Positions 1 through 10,947 of a DNA stretch of 64,000 nt are shown here, in pieces. Numbering within the stretch: the first letter of the stretch is position 1; each line of letters opens with the position of its first letter. The position numbers were made by a program, and so were the translations under genes. Location: NCBI GenBank assembly GCA_024734495.1, contig JALMQS010000225.1:6671425-6735424 (forward strand), given 5' to 3'. The notes beneath the pieces were generated by a model, which was not told the DNA's origin, made no database searches, and saw only the letters and a list, made by a program, of their open reading frames with translations. The DNA comes from Forficula auricularia (taxonomy: Eukaryota; Arthropoda; Insecta; Dermaptera; Forficulidae).

Positions 1-12
1 ATATGTACAATA

Positions 13-60
13 TGTTTATTTGCATCAAGCAGAGGACAACCTCATTGATTTTTCTTTAGA
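13..60 (-). repeat. R65 dispersed repeat, copy 1
   Basis: On the minus strand this reads as the end of a roughly 65-bp repeat whose hallmark is CTCTGCTTGATGCAAATAAAC. Eight copies lie in the window (near 8.0, 15.5, 39.1, 39.4, 43.7, 50.0 and 59.7 kb as well). The full form has two nested self-complementary stems, AGCAGAG/CTCTGCT outside and TTGATT/AATCAA inside. This copy is cut at or near the window edge. No coding potential; the parent element is unknown to me. Confidence 0.75.
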
Positions 61-627
61 AATTAGTCAGATAATGCCCAAGGATAAATATCTATTATGT
101 GCCCAAGTGTAATAAGATTTTCTCTAATCCCTAATGAGGCACTATCAATAATTTGTGGATGCAATTTTTTTTTCAAAATCTGCAATAGCTACCCTTTTTA
201 ACGAGAAATTGTGGTTCCTTTATTCTCCTAGCTAACTTAATTTAATTGTATCATTTCCTTCTTTTTCCCTCTTCGTCTTCGTTCCTTTGCTCATTTAATT
301 TTGCTTCTTACAAATAGCATTTCCATTTTAGAAGAAAGCGTATTCAGAAATCAAAAGCGCCGTCGCCATTCTCTTTAATTAGCTAAGTAGCAAAGTTAAG
401 TTCAACGAGAAGGAATAAGAAATAATTTTACCTCGGATACACACCAAATATTTATTTATTAGTTACAATTAAACTAATTTTAAAGGGGAGAATTTTTTTT
501 TTACTAAGTTTGAATTTAAAAGATAAATTTATTCAATTTTTAAATTTATACTATTATTTTAATTTCAGTTATATATTAGAATAATAAAATAGAATATGCC
601 CTAAAAATATTACAATTTAGTTGGAAC
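61..627. other. AT-rich stretch, nothing recognised
   Basis: AT-rich DNA with short homopolymer runs. I see no reading frame, TIR or repeat shared with the rest of the window. Confidence 0.5.
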
Positions 628-924
628 AATGTGGACTGTGAGGCGACTGTGGGTCAGTGGTTAGAGTGTCGGGTCGCTGGCCTGAAATAGGCTGGTTCAA
701 AGCTGAGTCTCCGAAGATATTTCCAGTCGCCTCCTCTTGGAAAGCAATGGCAACCTACCAAGAGTATAATTGTCTAGTAACCTCTCCAAACTAGCCGTTC
801 GGAACCGGCGTTAAAAAGTAGGTCCCGTATATCTGTGTAAAAACAGCTAAACACACTCAGCACAGGTATACTAGTGGAGAGGAGCCAAAACGTCAGGGAG
901 CACTTAAAGAAGAATGTGGACTGT
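628..924 (+). mobile_element. tRNA-derived SINE (family 1) with target duplications
   Basis: A SINE body of about 273 bp is flanked by a perfect 12-bp direct repeat, AATGTGGACTGT, at 628-639 and 913-924. Near the 5' end are RNA polymerase III internal promoter boxes: box A-like TGGGTCAGTGG at 650-660 and box B-like GGTTCAAAGCT at 694-704, spaced as in a tRNA gene. The body ends in a short A/G-rich tail rather than a long poly(A). Perfect duplications suggest a fairly recent insertion, presumably by a LINE reverse transcriptase acting in trans. Confidence 0.85.
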
Positions 925-1480
925 TGCGGGAATGAGGGCTGTAGTATATACGAGATATTTCAGTGATATAATAATGCGTACACCATACACGATTGGCTAA
1001 TTTAATTCTAAATTAATAAAGTAAAGAGAGTGTAGTTTCACAGGGAATGAAATAAAACTCAAAGAGGTCTATACAAATTATTTGCTTACTATACTTGATT
1101 AATTATTAAGATTGGAGTAATTTTTGGAGACGGACTGATAAGTGAATTAAGTGGATATCGATGATAATTATGCGCACAACCGCTTTGCGCAGGGTTATCT
1201 GGGAGGGGATTTGGCTAATGATAAAATGGAAAGGATGCATTTTAATTTAATGTACTATTTTTTCGACTTAATTATTCTTGGTAAATTTAACTTGGCTGCA
1301 CCCTAGATTTCACTGCTTTTTTAAACTTTTTACAAAAGTCTTTTGGGTGGGGTTTCTCTTCGTTTTTTTGTAAGCTAATAGTGTGTCTTTTATTTTTATT
1401 TATTTATTTATTTTTATTTTATTTATTTTTTTATTTACCGTAAAGGTTAAGGATAGTAAAGTTTCTGTGATCAATTTCCC
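925..1480. other. AT-rich stretch with (TTTA)n run
   Basis: No gene is visible. A TTTA-type simple repeat lies at about 1389-1435. It may be the tail of an old LINE on either strand, but no LINE body is recognisable. Confidence 0.5.
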
Positions 1481-1482
1481 CC

Positions 1483-1757
1483 TTTATTAATGGTCCAAAC
1501 TCTACCAATATGCCAAATTTTACTTATAGTCATTTGATATTTAAGAAATGAAAATTTATCCTATGAAATTCACCCCTTAATTTTAGGAATTGAAAGAGAG
1601 AAATTCTGGGTTATTAAAATGTTCTTTTATTATTGCTCCGACTCTACGTAATTGTAGTATCCTACAGTCATTTCATATTTATAAAATGCAAATTTACCCT
1701 GCAATCTTCACCTCTTCATTTTAAGGGTTGAAAGAGGGTAAGTCTGGATTATTTGAA
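1483..1757 (+). repeat. Two diverged ~140-bp direct repeats
   Basis: Two adjacent blocks share a phrase order: an ACTCTAC motif, then CATTT-GATATTTA, then AAATTTAYCCT, then TTCACC-CTT, then TTTTA-GG-TTGAAAGAG, then GGRTTATT. The offset is about 138-142 bp and the copies are clearly diverged. No coding potential. Confidence 0.6.
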
Positions 1758-1817
1758 TTTTTCCTTTATTTGTATACCAATGGCAAGGGATAGATTTGAG
1801 TTGGGGCCGGTGTTTTC

Positions 1818-1855
1818 GTCAAACAAGTCTTAGGACTGTATACTCAATGATGATT
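1818..1855 (+). mobile_element. LINE 3' end, severely 5'-truncated
   Basis: The words AAGTCTTAGGACTGTATAC and CAATGATGAT match the 3' end of the LINE fragment that lies on the minus strand at 11152-11414, downstream of its stop codon. Only about 38 bp of tail remains here. It shows that this LINE family ends in TGATGAT-type repeats rather than poly(A). Confidence 0.65.
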
Positions 1856-2010
1856 AGGTATTATTATTAAGGTAAAGATCAGTTTCCCTCTGAAATAACA
1901 ACATACCAGTCATGAGTAAACAAAGGCTCAGATGCCTTTTGTCAAAAAACAAAATCTTTAATCTAGGCACGATCTAGAAGCCAAAATTCGAATATGTGAA
2001 AGTCTTTGCC

Positions 2011-2142
2011 GGTTCGGTTAAGATATATTCAGTTCGGCTCGGTTCTTCGGTTCTTTCTTTCTGGCTAACGCCAACCTAACCGCCGAAATGAAGGTATACG
2101 AACCGAAGAACCCGGTCGAACTGAATATATCTTAACCGAACC
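2011..2142. repeat. Short inverted repeat, 42-bp arms
   Basis: The arms at 2011-2052 and 2101-2142 match at about 39 of 42 positions (outer part GGTTCGGTTAAGATATATTC) around a 48-nt spacer. The repeated AACCGAA word recurs just outside at about 2180-2200. Possibly a small foldback element; no flanking duplication identified. Confidence 0.75.
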
Positions 2143-2144
2143 TT

Positions 2145-3092
2145 ACAAGGATTGTTTGGGAAAGCATTTTTATCTAATCGAACCGAGATCATAAACCGAA
2201 CCTGTTCAAGTTGTTTTTTGACAGAGAGCATCTGATCTTCGTTTTAGCCTATTATTAATTTTTTATTCATGCCCTGCTATTCTTGGTCTAAAAGCTACAT
2301 CTCTATACATATAATATTCACAAAGTAAATAAATACAAATAAAATACTTGAATTCTTTTATCGCATTCGAACAAAAATCTCTAAATACTTCCACAATCTT
2401 CAGATCAGATCGAATATTCACATTAATTTTCTTTGTATTTAAAAAAATCATTTTATTCTGTTCAATAACTCTCGGCTAAATTTAATTAAAATGATAATTA
2501 CGCCTTCTATAATTTAGCCTGGGCAAACAGAAGCCCTTTCAAATAAAATCGGAGATCGAAACACGTGATACAGCACGTAGTTGACTTGGGCACTTTGGAC
2601 TCGATTATAAACAACAATTAGGGGTGGATTCGGACTAGCTAGAAAGTTACAAATTGCAGGGATGCCGACCCCTCTCCAGTCCCATTCCCAGAGGGTTGTA
2701 AATAAAAGGTATTTAATAAACACTAGAAGTGCCGCCTGCACCAGTTGCCTATTGTTTAGTACAAGATCTCGGGATTTAATCACGCTCCAGTCAACAATTT
2801 TTTACTTTGACTTTTGATTAAAGAGGTCATATTTTTAAATATAATGAAAGGATGAAAAACCTCGCCAATCCTCATACTAATAGCTGACTCTCAAAAACTT
2901 CTATAGAAAAATGGCATAAACATATAATAACATAATAAAATATAGATATATAATTTCTAAAAAGCTGGCAAAGTGTGAGTCGTACTCTCATATCATGAAT
3001 TCCGTGCTTTATAGCTTTCTAAATACTTGAGATATCAAATTCGTTATTATCTATCGTTCATAAGAATAGCATGAAATAATTTGTGAATATTT
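2145..3092. other. Unassigned; ordinary-composition block at 2490-2810
   Basis: Mostly AT-rich. The block at about 2490-2810 is less AT-biased and non-repetitive, and contains no reading frame I recognise. It could be unique host sequence or an old degraded repeat. Confidence 0.4.
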
Positions 3093-3450
3093 TTAATAAT
3101 TTTAAATTAAGCTACTTATGAACATTGAAAAATCACTTAAAATTAGCCAATTTAGGGTTCTCTTAAACAGTACTTTCAAAGTAAATTAAATTAAATTAAA
3201 AATAATAATAATAAATAATTTTAAATTAAGCTACTTATGAACATAGAAAAATCACTTCAAATTAGCCAATTTAGGGTTCTCTTAAACAGTACTTTCAAAG
3301 TAAATTAAATTAAATTAAAAATAATAATAATAAATAATTTTAAATTAAGCTACTTATGAACATAGAAAAATCACTTCAAATTAGCCAATTTAGGGTTCTC
3401 TTAAACAGTACTTTCAAAGTAAATTAAATTAAATTAAAAATAATAATAAT
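3093..3450 (+). repeat. Tandem array, three 119-bp units
   Basis: The word AGCTACTTATGAACAT recurs starting near 3110, 3229 and 3348, a period of 119 bp. Units 2 and 3 are almost identical, and unit 1 differs at only a few positions. Each unit ends in an AAT microsatellite-like run. High identity implies recent amplification, probably by slippage or unequal exchange. Confidence 0.9.
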
Positions 3451-3458
3451 AATAATAA

Positions 3459-3938
3459 TTCTACTATTTTAAGGGATCCTTATAGGAATGCCTAACAAAA
3501 CGAATGATAAAAAAAATATTATTTATTTCGACCTTACAAAAAATTCTACCCTCTCCAAAGTAAGATTCGGATTAAAATATGAAAACAAGTTTTGATTTGG
3601 GAGAAAATGAATACTACATATTTCAAGTTTGTAATTTATTAAGTTGACGAGCTACAAGGCCCTGACAAATGGACATACAGATATCTAGACACAGGGCAGT
3701 GTGTCAGTCAAGTTCGGAAAAACCGGCGACGCACCGCCCATGTGTATATTTACACGAACCATTTCAAGCTATTTTCGACCCCCCCCCCCCCCCCATAACT
3801 CAAAAACTATTAGACATACACACTTTTAATTTTGCATGCCTAATAAGATAGAACACCTAGAATCACAAATTTCATTAATAAATCTATTATAGTTCTTGAG
3901 TTATTAAGATCTGAAAAGTGCTATTTTTAACACTGACT
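3459..3938. other. Unassigned, with a poly-C run
   Basis: A run of C (about 3779-3794) follows a less AT-rich block. No recognisable gene or element. Confidence 0.4.
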
Positions 3939-4157
3939 AATATATCAAAGGGGATCGGATTAGCCGAGAGCTTAAAGGCTCTAGCCTTCTAAGCAGGAGT
4001 CCCGGGTTCGAGTCCGAGTCCCTGCATTGATATTTGACCGGCTATAATCTGATTCCTAGTCACCAATCCGTCTGGCAAGCGTGGTGACTTAATGCCAACC
4101 CCTTCCATTTAATGGAAGAGGCCTATATTCAGCAGTGGATTGTCGCTATCGACAGGC

Positions 4158-4188
<31 letters not shown>

Positions 4189-4197
4189 TATATCAAA
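3939..4197 (+). mobile_element. tRNA-derived SINE (family 2) with (GAT)n tail
   Basis: Perfect 11-bp target duplications AATATATCAAA lie at 3939-3949 and 4187-4197. The tRNA-like head has box A-like TAGCCGAGAGC (3961-3971) and a strong box B GGTTCGAGTCC (4005-4015). A non-tRNA body follows, then a tail of (GAT)n at about 4158-4186. The GAT-type tail resembles the TGATGAT 3' end of the LINE family seen at 1818-1855 and 11152-11414, so that LINE is a plausible partner. It is unrelated in sequence to the SINE at 628-924. Confidence 0.9.
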
Positions 4198-4509
4198 AAC
4201 CTAAAGTACTTTCACTGATCCTAGAATGCTGAAATTTATAATACTGGTAGAGTTTGAGCTACAATTAAAGGAAATAATCGAAAAAGTGAATCATTTTCTT
4301 TTTCAGGACCTAAAATAAAGAAGCTGAAATTTATTATAGGCTAATCCAGAAGATTGCAAGAAACGATCATATAACCTTCACCACCAATGAGCGTAACCAC
4401 CATACTCTTATTATTCTCACTAACAAATTTCTCTATCTGTTGATATCAAGCAGCGATCAAATACATTCACATTATAGATATTAAATAATTCTCAAACATT
4501 ATTCTATTA

Positions 4510-5075
4510 CAGGAATAGCAAAATTGGATAAAAATAACAAAATAGCATTAAATGGCCAGATCGATTAATTTCGACTCCTCAGGCTATTTCACCATTTTGT
4601 TAACAAGACAATTCATTATGATTGAAACATCCTTTAATCCTTTTTATTTAAACTATAATACAAGCCGGATCATGTTCCAATGCTCAAGAATCTGAATTTT
4701 TACACATTTCGAACAATCAAAATTTATCACAAAAAAAAAAAATAAAAAAATATGTTTCCACTCTTTAAAACAGCCTTTCTTTGTCTGTTTAAAGAGTGGA
4801 AACATATTTTTTTATTTTTTATTTTTTTTTGTGATAAATTTTGATTGTTCAAGTGTGTAAAAGTTCAAGATTCTTGAGCAATTGGGGCATGATCCAACAT
4901 TGTATTATAGTTTAAATAAAAAGGATTAAAGGATGTTTCGTCGCGTAGTGGAATTGTCTTTTGACAAAGAGTGATAGAATGAGCCACTGAGGAAGTCGAA
5001 ATTAATCGACGAAACGTCTGGCCCATTTAATAAAAACTCTGTTTTTTATTTTTATCCAATTCCCTGCTATTCCTG
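4510..5075. mobile_element. Inverted-repeat element with ribozyme motif
   Basis: Two long arms meet at about 4777. Outer ends read CAGGAATAGCA at 4510 and its complement ending at 5075; inner ends share a nearly perfect segment around TATGTTTCCACTCTTTAAA. The right arm keeps a complete hammerhead-like motif (4979-5027). In the left arm the matching region has lost the GAAACGTC half. The layout resembles an inverted dimer of a short non-autonomous Penelope-like element end. No protein is encoded. Confidence 0.75.
4979..5027 (+). ncRNA. Candidate hammerhead ribozyme (best copy)
   Basis: Core CTGAGGA at 4987-4993 fits the hammerhead box CUGANGA. One extra A (4994) follows, then stem II GTCGA/TCGAC (4995-4999 with 5006-5010, 6-nt loop), GAAA (5011-5014), and C GU C (5015-5018), which gives a loop-less 2-bp helix III (palindrome ACGU) and a GUC cleavage triplet. 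Stem I pairs 4978-4986 with 5019-5027 at eight of nine positions. Helix III this short is expected to work as a dimer, as described for Penelope-type and newt hammerheads. The extra A lies where the CChMVd viroid hammerhead also has an extra residue. Activity is inferred, not shown. Confidence 0.65.
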
Positions 5076-6150
5076 TTAATTAATGCTTATTATGGATACG
5101 AGTGATCTACCATTATCTCTATTATTATTGAAAATTTCCAAATCCTGCTCGTCCATTTAATTCCCTTTGTTTTTTTTAATTTTTTTTATAATCAATTTTC
5201 TTAATCCATTTTTATTTAATTTCACAGTAAAAGTAGTAAATAAAAGCATAGTAAATTCAATCAATCATTTCAGATTTTAAGCATCAAGAGAGATACCCTG
5301 AGGATACACCCACCACTAAAATCAAATCAAATCAAAAACCAACAATCAGAATATCATTTTACCCACTGCAACTTCTCCATCGATTGGTGGCAAAACGAAA
5401 TTTATGAACAATATAGTTTCGGAGATATTAAATTCCAAAGGTAGAGTTTTCAGACTCTTATACATTGCACTATATGGGATATCAGAATGTTTACATACAT
5501 ATTTAATTATAATTATAAAAAACTAAACCAACTACTAAACAATTACTAATACATTTTTTAAGAAAATTTTAATTCATAGTTACAACACAATTTCTGAGAT
5601 AATAATGAATAAATAATTAAAAATTTACACTAAAAACAAGCTGGCAACAACGCATTTATTTAACATAAAAAGGGGGTTAACTTTAGTACTTTTTTTGATG
5701 TTTTTTCGCTTCAGCCATTGTCGCAACAGCTTTTAATTGTTTATTAAGAACTTTTTGTTTTATAAATCGACTTTTATAATGTATTTTATCTGAAATTTCT
5801 ATGATAAAATAGATACAAGCTCTGACAGTGCTGCCAGATTTGTCAAACGAGCACGGGATTGACTAGTAGTGGTATATAAACAACAAAAGTTTTGGGCTTA
5901 TGAATTGTGAATCCTTATTGTCTGTACTTATACTTGCAATAACTTTTGCTAGTATTGTCGCGAAACAACTACCTTAAGAAATTAAAAAAAAAACATTTAT
6001 TTTAAGAAATTATTAGAAAGCATATATGATATTCAAACATAAGGTTGATTGAGTATACATATTTAAAAAAATGTTATGTCTTTTATTATGTAAAACATTG
6101 TAGAGCGAGATGTGAATATTTTATTACTGTGGTTATACATTAATCACTCC
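5076..6150. other. Unassigned AT-rich region
   Basis: No gene recognised. A segment near 5930-5965 (CTTTTGCTAGTATTGTCGCG and following) resembles the end of the repeat at 7550-7925, suggesting another old copy of that family. Confidence 0.4.
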
Positions 6151-6159
6151 CATTGAGGT

Positions 6160-6290
6160 TGGAAAGAAACGGCTGAAGAAGGGTTGAGGGTGGTTGGTTG
6201 GCCGCCCTTTATTTCATGAATTGAATGTGACTTGTGGCGCCGGATGCCCTTAATGCCTGAGCTATCCCCCCACCCGGATGAAAGCTATTC
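6160..6290 (-). repeat. Possible tRNA-like SINE fragment
   Basis: A GC-richer island. On the minus strand GGGGATAGCTCAGGCATTAA resembles a tRNA 5' end with box A. A convincing box B is missing, and no flanking duplication was found. It may be an old SINE or simply unique DNA. Confidence 0.3.
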
Positions 6291-6610
6291 TTTAGACAAA
6301 AATATAATAATAAATAATAATGTCAAAATCTAAAGTCATCACATATTTTTTTCAAATACATGTAGTAGGAAATAGTACCTATTTGAGATCTCTGTTATTA
6401 TAAGTTACAAGTGTTTTCTAATAAAATGATAATAAAAAAAAAAATACGAATCTTTTTATGGAAAAATTTAGAAAAGTTTTGTTAGAAATCCAGAAGTTTC
6501 AGAAAAATATTTCTCTTTATCAAGATAAAGAGAGAATTTCTCCTGAAACGTCCAGAATTTTTAAAATAAACGTTTCTAGACTTTGTTCATTTATAAAAGA
6601 TTTATATTTA

Positions 6611-7050
6611 TTTATATATGTTGGAGTACAAACCCGTTTTTAGTAAGAACGCGTTCTTACTAGTTAAAACGCGTTTCACTGAATACCTTTATGTCAACTA
6701 GAGTTTACTGATATGTTGATTGAGTTTGGTTCAAAGGTCTAGAATCTTAATTTTTGACCTTCCGCCTCATTTTGGGTGTTTATTTTCGAAAAAATTTTTA
6801 AACGAAAATGTCAAAAAATTAGAAGCAAAGTTGTAGAGGATGTATTTTTTGACATTTTCGTTTAAAGAATTTTGAAAATAAACACCCAAAATGAGTCGGA
6901 AGGTCAAAAATGAAGATTCTAGACCTTTGAACCAAACTCAACCAAAATCAGTAAACTCTAGTTGCCACAAAGATATTCAGTGAAACGCGTTTTAACTAGT
7001 AAGAACGCATTCTTACTAAAAAACGGGTTTTTACTGCAACATATATAATT
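6611..7050. mobile_element. Foldback element, copy 1
   Basis: Inverted arms of about 200 bp (6611-6817 and 6852-7050) begin with TATATATGTTG-AGTA-AAACCCG and contain a second internal palindrome of AAGAACGCGTTCTTAC type. The centre reads CAAAGTTGTAGAGGATGTA. The arms match closely, so RNA from here would form a long hairpin. A second copy lies at 10948-11575. The central GTTGTAG-GGATGTA / TTTCGTTTAAA module also occurs inside the Helitrons at 8645-9478 and 50493-51315. Confidence 0.85.
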
Positions 7051-7549
7051 AATGAAAAAAATTTCAAGATAATAAATACCTTAAAAAAATCAGCTGATGT
7101 TTTGATGTCATAGGTAAACATTGAAGAAATTATCATCGCATTCGTCAGGCAACGTTTGAATAATGTGTAAAAGCCGATGTTAAAACAATTACAAACTCTG
7201 AATTAAGGATAGTTGACCGTTTCCACGGAATAAACTCTGAAAAAAGAAGAAAATAATATATTAATACATTTTTACAAAATGCTAGAATATTTTATTAATT
7301 TAGTAATTTTACTCCCCCCGCCTCCCTAGTTGGAGAAACTTAAAAGAATAATCTTTATCAGTCTTTAGGTAGTTCTTTCACAAATGCAAAAATTCAAGAA
7401 GGCTTCGAAACTTGGAATATAAGTCATTAAAAGCATAATACACACACTGCTAAAATTTGAAGACGATTCACCACATGAAATAATTGGAATTAAAAATGAA
7501 ATTTTTTACATATGGTAGATTGGGAAAGGGTGAGAAAATGATCATTATT
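7051..7549. other. Unassigned AT-rich region
   Basis: No recognisable element or gene. Confidence 0.4.
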
Positions 7550-7925
7550 TTATTTTTTTTCATTGAAGGGTAACTTAAAAATAAAAAAAGAAAATGAAAT
7601 TATTTACCTCGTAGATTTGATAAAAAATAAAAAAAACATATTTGGGCGATTATTTTTAGTGGAGGGGATATAAGATCAATCGCTTGGAAATAATCCATTT
7701 ATTTATTTATTTATTTATTTAGCTGTTTAGCTAGTTTTACGGACAAGATGTCCAATACAGAAAAAGAAACATAGACAGGATACAATATTCATAAAGAGAA
7801 TATAGTAGTGTGAAAAGTACAGCCACGTTAAAAAAACATAACCTAAAATTTTAGCAACGTTCATATTTATAGAGTGGTTACGAGCTAAAACTTTTGTGTG
7901 GATTGTCGCGAAAGAACTACTTTGA
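7550..7925 (+). repeat. Dispersed repeat, interrupted by a LINE tail
   Basis: The same sequence occurs inverted at 29300-29530: ACCTCGTAG, GAGGGGATATAAGATCAAT, TTGGAAA-GATCCATT, then GGTTACGAG and AAAACTTTTGTGTGGATTGTC. The 29.4-kb copy lacks the 7697-7793 segment and so shows the empty site. Type of element unknown. Confidence 0.75.
7697..7793 (-). mobile_element. LINE 3' end inserted into the repeat
   Basis: On the minus strand this reads TATTGTATCCTGTCTATG, CTGTATTGGACATCTTGTCC, GTAAAACTAGCTAAACAGC, then (TAAA)n. It closely matches the LINE end at 36341-36630 on the plus strand. Comparison with 29300-29530 defines the insertion cleanly between CCATT and CATAAAGAG. Heavily 5'-truncated, as is usual for LINE insertions. 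Confidence 0.85.
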
Positions 7926-8002
7926 ATAAATAAATTTATAGGGTGTATCTCAAAAGCAAACTTACAAACTCAAATGGAAATAATTGAAAAGATTATGTTT
8001 TG

Positions 8003-8050
8003 CAGAGAGTAGCAGAGTTGTTGATTCATAAAGAGAAATCAGTGAGGTTG
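8003..8050 (+). repeat. R65 dispersed repeat, copy 2 (truncated)
   Basis: AGAGTAGCAGAGTTGTTGATT through GAGGTTG matches the first two thirds of the R65 family. The CTCTGCTTGATGC end is missing. Confidence 0.75.
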
Positions 8051-8644
8051 TATATTATTGTATAGTATTATCGAACTGCACTCGAACTATTAGTTTTAGT
8101 ATTTAAAAGGGACCATAAAAAAATCCTTTATCATAATGAAGGATTTTTTTAGGATCCCGTTTAAATAGTAAAACTAGTAATACATAGATAATGTTAAATA
8201 GATATATTTATTATTTATATAAAGCAAAAGATACCCTGATTTATTTCTTATAAAAAATTTAAATATAGAATTTATTAATTTTAATAATGAATTGAAATTA
8301 ACCTGAAATATTCCAAAATTCCAAATAATACATTATTACCTTTTCATGATGGAAAATTGTTGCTGTTTAAATAACACAAATAGAATTACACAAGTATTTC
8401 ACTAAATTAAATCATACTATTTAATAGATCCATAATATCAATAGACTTTACAATGTACAATAATTGAATAATTTGATATCAATAAATTCAACTACAAAAA
8501 TAAACTTCAATACTAAATAATTCAACCATTGTTAATTTTTGCGTATCAGAAAAGATACGAGCGCCCTCATTTAAAGAAAAATTGAACTAATTAATAATTA
8601 AATTTTAATAATAAAGCATTATTCAAATTTAAAAAAATATAATA
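8051..8644. other. AT-rich; perfect 12-bp hairpin at 8117-8150
   Basis: AAAAAAATCCTT (8117-8128) and its exact complement (8139-8150) enclose a 10-nt loop, with GGGACC and GGATCCC partly extending the stem. This resembles a small foldback. The rest is AT-rich without recognised features. Confidence 0.5.
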
Positions 8645-9478
8645 TCTATATTTATAAAATTAAGGTTTTGTCTGTACATTGCTCCAAATCACGCCAAATT
8701 TTGGTTGCACACGTTTCAAGCAAAGTTATGGACGAAAACACCCTCAACAAAATTCATGTCTGTTTGTCTGTTTACGTGGTTTCCGAAAAGTTGCTCACGG
8801 TTCACGTAAAAACGGCTAAAGGGATTATTATGAAATTTCATATTAGCATCAGATGTCTTCTAACTTACGTTTATAGCTATATAACGTTTTGATATTTTTA
8901 CCCCAAAAAGGAGTTGGGGGGGGCGCAAGAATGAAAATTATCAAATAACTCCTAAACTATTAACCCTACGGCAAATTTTATTATAAGCAAAGTTGTAGGG
9001 GATGTAATTTCTGACAACTTTTGTTTAAAAAAATTCCCCCCAAAAAACACTCAAAAAGGGGGAGGTTGAAAAAATGTAAATACTTGCTCTTGGAGCAAGC
9101 TCAACCAAATTTTGTATACATAATCTGTGGGTTACTAGAAGACTAGAAACGCAAAAACTGAGTGCGGGGTTGGGATGAGGGGTGGGGTGAGGGAGTAAGA
9201 TGGAGTATGGTGGGAGTGAAGGGGGTGGAGTCCTGGGTGGGTGGGGTGCGTGGGTGATGGTGCAGGGTAGAGTGTGGGTTCAGGTGAGGGTCCAGAGGCG
9301 TAGTGGGGTGGAGTGCGGGGTGGGTGCAGGGGTGGGGGTTGGGCATGGGTGCATGGTGCGGGGGGTGAGGGTGATGGGTGGGTTTCGGGGGTAGTGGGTG
9401 GGAGTGAGGTGTGAGGGTGGGGTTCGTGGGTGTCACCCTGGCTAGCAAGGGGCCGCCGAAGGCGGGCCTTGCAGCTAG
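8645..9478 (+). mobile_element. Non-autonomous Helitron with intact termini
   Basis: The 5' end is TC (8645-8646) preceded by A (8644). The 3' end is CTAG (9475-9478) followed by T (9479), so insertion was between A and T as known for Helitrons. A GC-rich hairpin (GCAAGG-GGCCGCC, loop GAA, GGCGG-GCCTTGC) sits two bases before CTAG. There are no TIRs and no coding capacity. The interior includes TTTGTCTGTACATTGC, CACGCCAAATTTTGG and a G-rich tract. Other copies or pieces lie at 50493-51315, 58199-58353, 59795-59936 and 62403-62705. The helicase relic at 12896-13400 shows autonomous relatives existed. Confidence 0.88.
9161..9440 (+). repeat. G-rich degenerate minisatellite inside Helitron
   Basis: Repeated GGGGTG, GGGTGCG and GGGTGGGAG words form a degenerate minisatellite on the plus strand. 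The equivalent position of the copy at 50493-51315 (about 51110-51310) has a similar but not identical tract, and a C-rich version lies at about 44165-44330. It could form G-quadruplexes. The long antisense Pro/His-rich reading frame here is a by-product of the low-complexity sequence. Confidence 0.8.
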
Positions 9479-10756
9479 TTGATTTATATAATCATATAAG
9501 TAAAAAGTTATAATAAATAAACAATTAATCGAATAGAAGTTATTTTTTTTACTGTTGACCATACAGCTGCTCTTGACATTTGAAAACATGTCACACAGAT
9601 CATTTGAAATTGTGTCGCACCTTCGATTTATGTCAGCAGCCGGTGCAGAATTGTCTGGACGTTTCAAGGGCTTTGAGAAAGAAAATTATCTGAAAAACAT
9701 ATTTGTTTGAAAATTCATACGTCAAAAGAGTATGACGGAAGTAATAAAGGTTCATGGGCGAATGATTTTAATATTCGAATTACCTCGATAGCCGAGCTTT
9801 TTGCCTTAGTTAAAAGTGATATATTAATATTATTTTTAAATTTAAATTCAGATAAAAATATCGGTTTTTATCTCCATGCTGAATTAAATAAAATTGAAAT
9901 AAAATTTAATTTATTTTTTGCCAACGTTTTGACCCTCTAGGGCAGAAGTTTTGAACTTAATTGCAATTAAAAATAATATTAATATATATGTACATGGAAG
10001 TTTATTCGTTGACTCATTTAAACCCTAAAGAAGGAGGGACTATCCTCCAAAACGACAGGATTTTTAAAAGAATGAAAATGACTTTTCTAATAAATTCTTT
10101 TATCCGGAATTTGTGGTTTTTATTATCCTTTGGCCTGGTGCATTTGTATCAATTCAGCATTTAGTTCTACAACTCTGACTTCAACAAAAAATACCTCTAA
10201 TTAATAAATTTCCTGATTTTAATATTTAATAATAATTAAAATGAACTATTAATGGGTTGAAAAGTAACCCTCTTCCCAATTTCATGAAAAGTATCCCCCC
10301 CCCCCCCCTGTATATTATATTTTATTCACTTCTAAAGAATTAGAAGAGGTTTATTACTTTTTGTTGATGTTATTAAGTGGCCGTTTTTATTTTTAGCGTA
10401 TAACGCTAATTTTGAAATAATTTTAAACCCTCCCCCCCTCTATATATATATATTAAAATAAAAATTGTATTCTAAGAAAATCACAAGAAGTTGTCATTTA
10501 TTAGATGCGAGATGGGATGAATTATTTTTTAACTACACCCCAAACCTTTTACACAGTAGATGCGTTCCTTAGGACTTCGTGTAAAAATAAAAATGTATAA
10601 AAAAATGAATGTAATTTCTAATTATTAATTCAATAATTTTAAAAATCCCCTTATAAAATAATGAAAAACTCAGAAAAAGCAAGACTTTTTTAAACCGTTT
10701 AACTTGAAATTCGCGTAAAAAAGAGGGTTAGGTGTTATATATCAAAAGGGATGTTA
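9479..10756. other. Unassigned AT-rich region with poly-C
   Basis: No gene recognised. A C-run lies at about 10293-10309 and a second at about 10431-10439. Confidence 0.4.
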
Positions 10757-10822
10757 CCCCTTAAGAATCGAACCCGACTGCCAAAATGAGCAATCCGGGC
10801 TACTCTGTGAGGGTTTTTTTTT
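10757..10822 (-). repeat. tRNA-like SINE fragment
   Basis: On the minus strand GTAGCCCGGATTGC and CGGGTTCGATTCTTAAG resemble box A and box B, about 24 nt apart. The box B match is good and box A weak. No flanking duplications seen; probably an old SINE fragment. Confidence 0.4.
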
Positions 10823-10947
10823 TTAGTTATTTAGAGTCAATTTGAACGCTTATAAAAATGGTATTAATTTAAATTTTAATAGCTTCATATTTATATTTTT
10901 GAGGATTAAAGTTTACGTTTATTGATAACTAGTGGATTTAGGGGTTT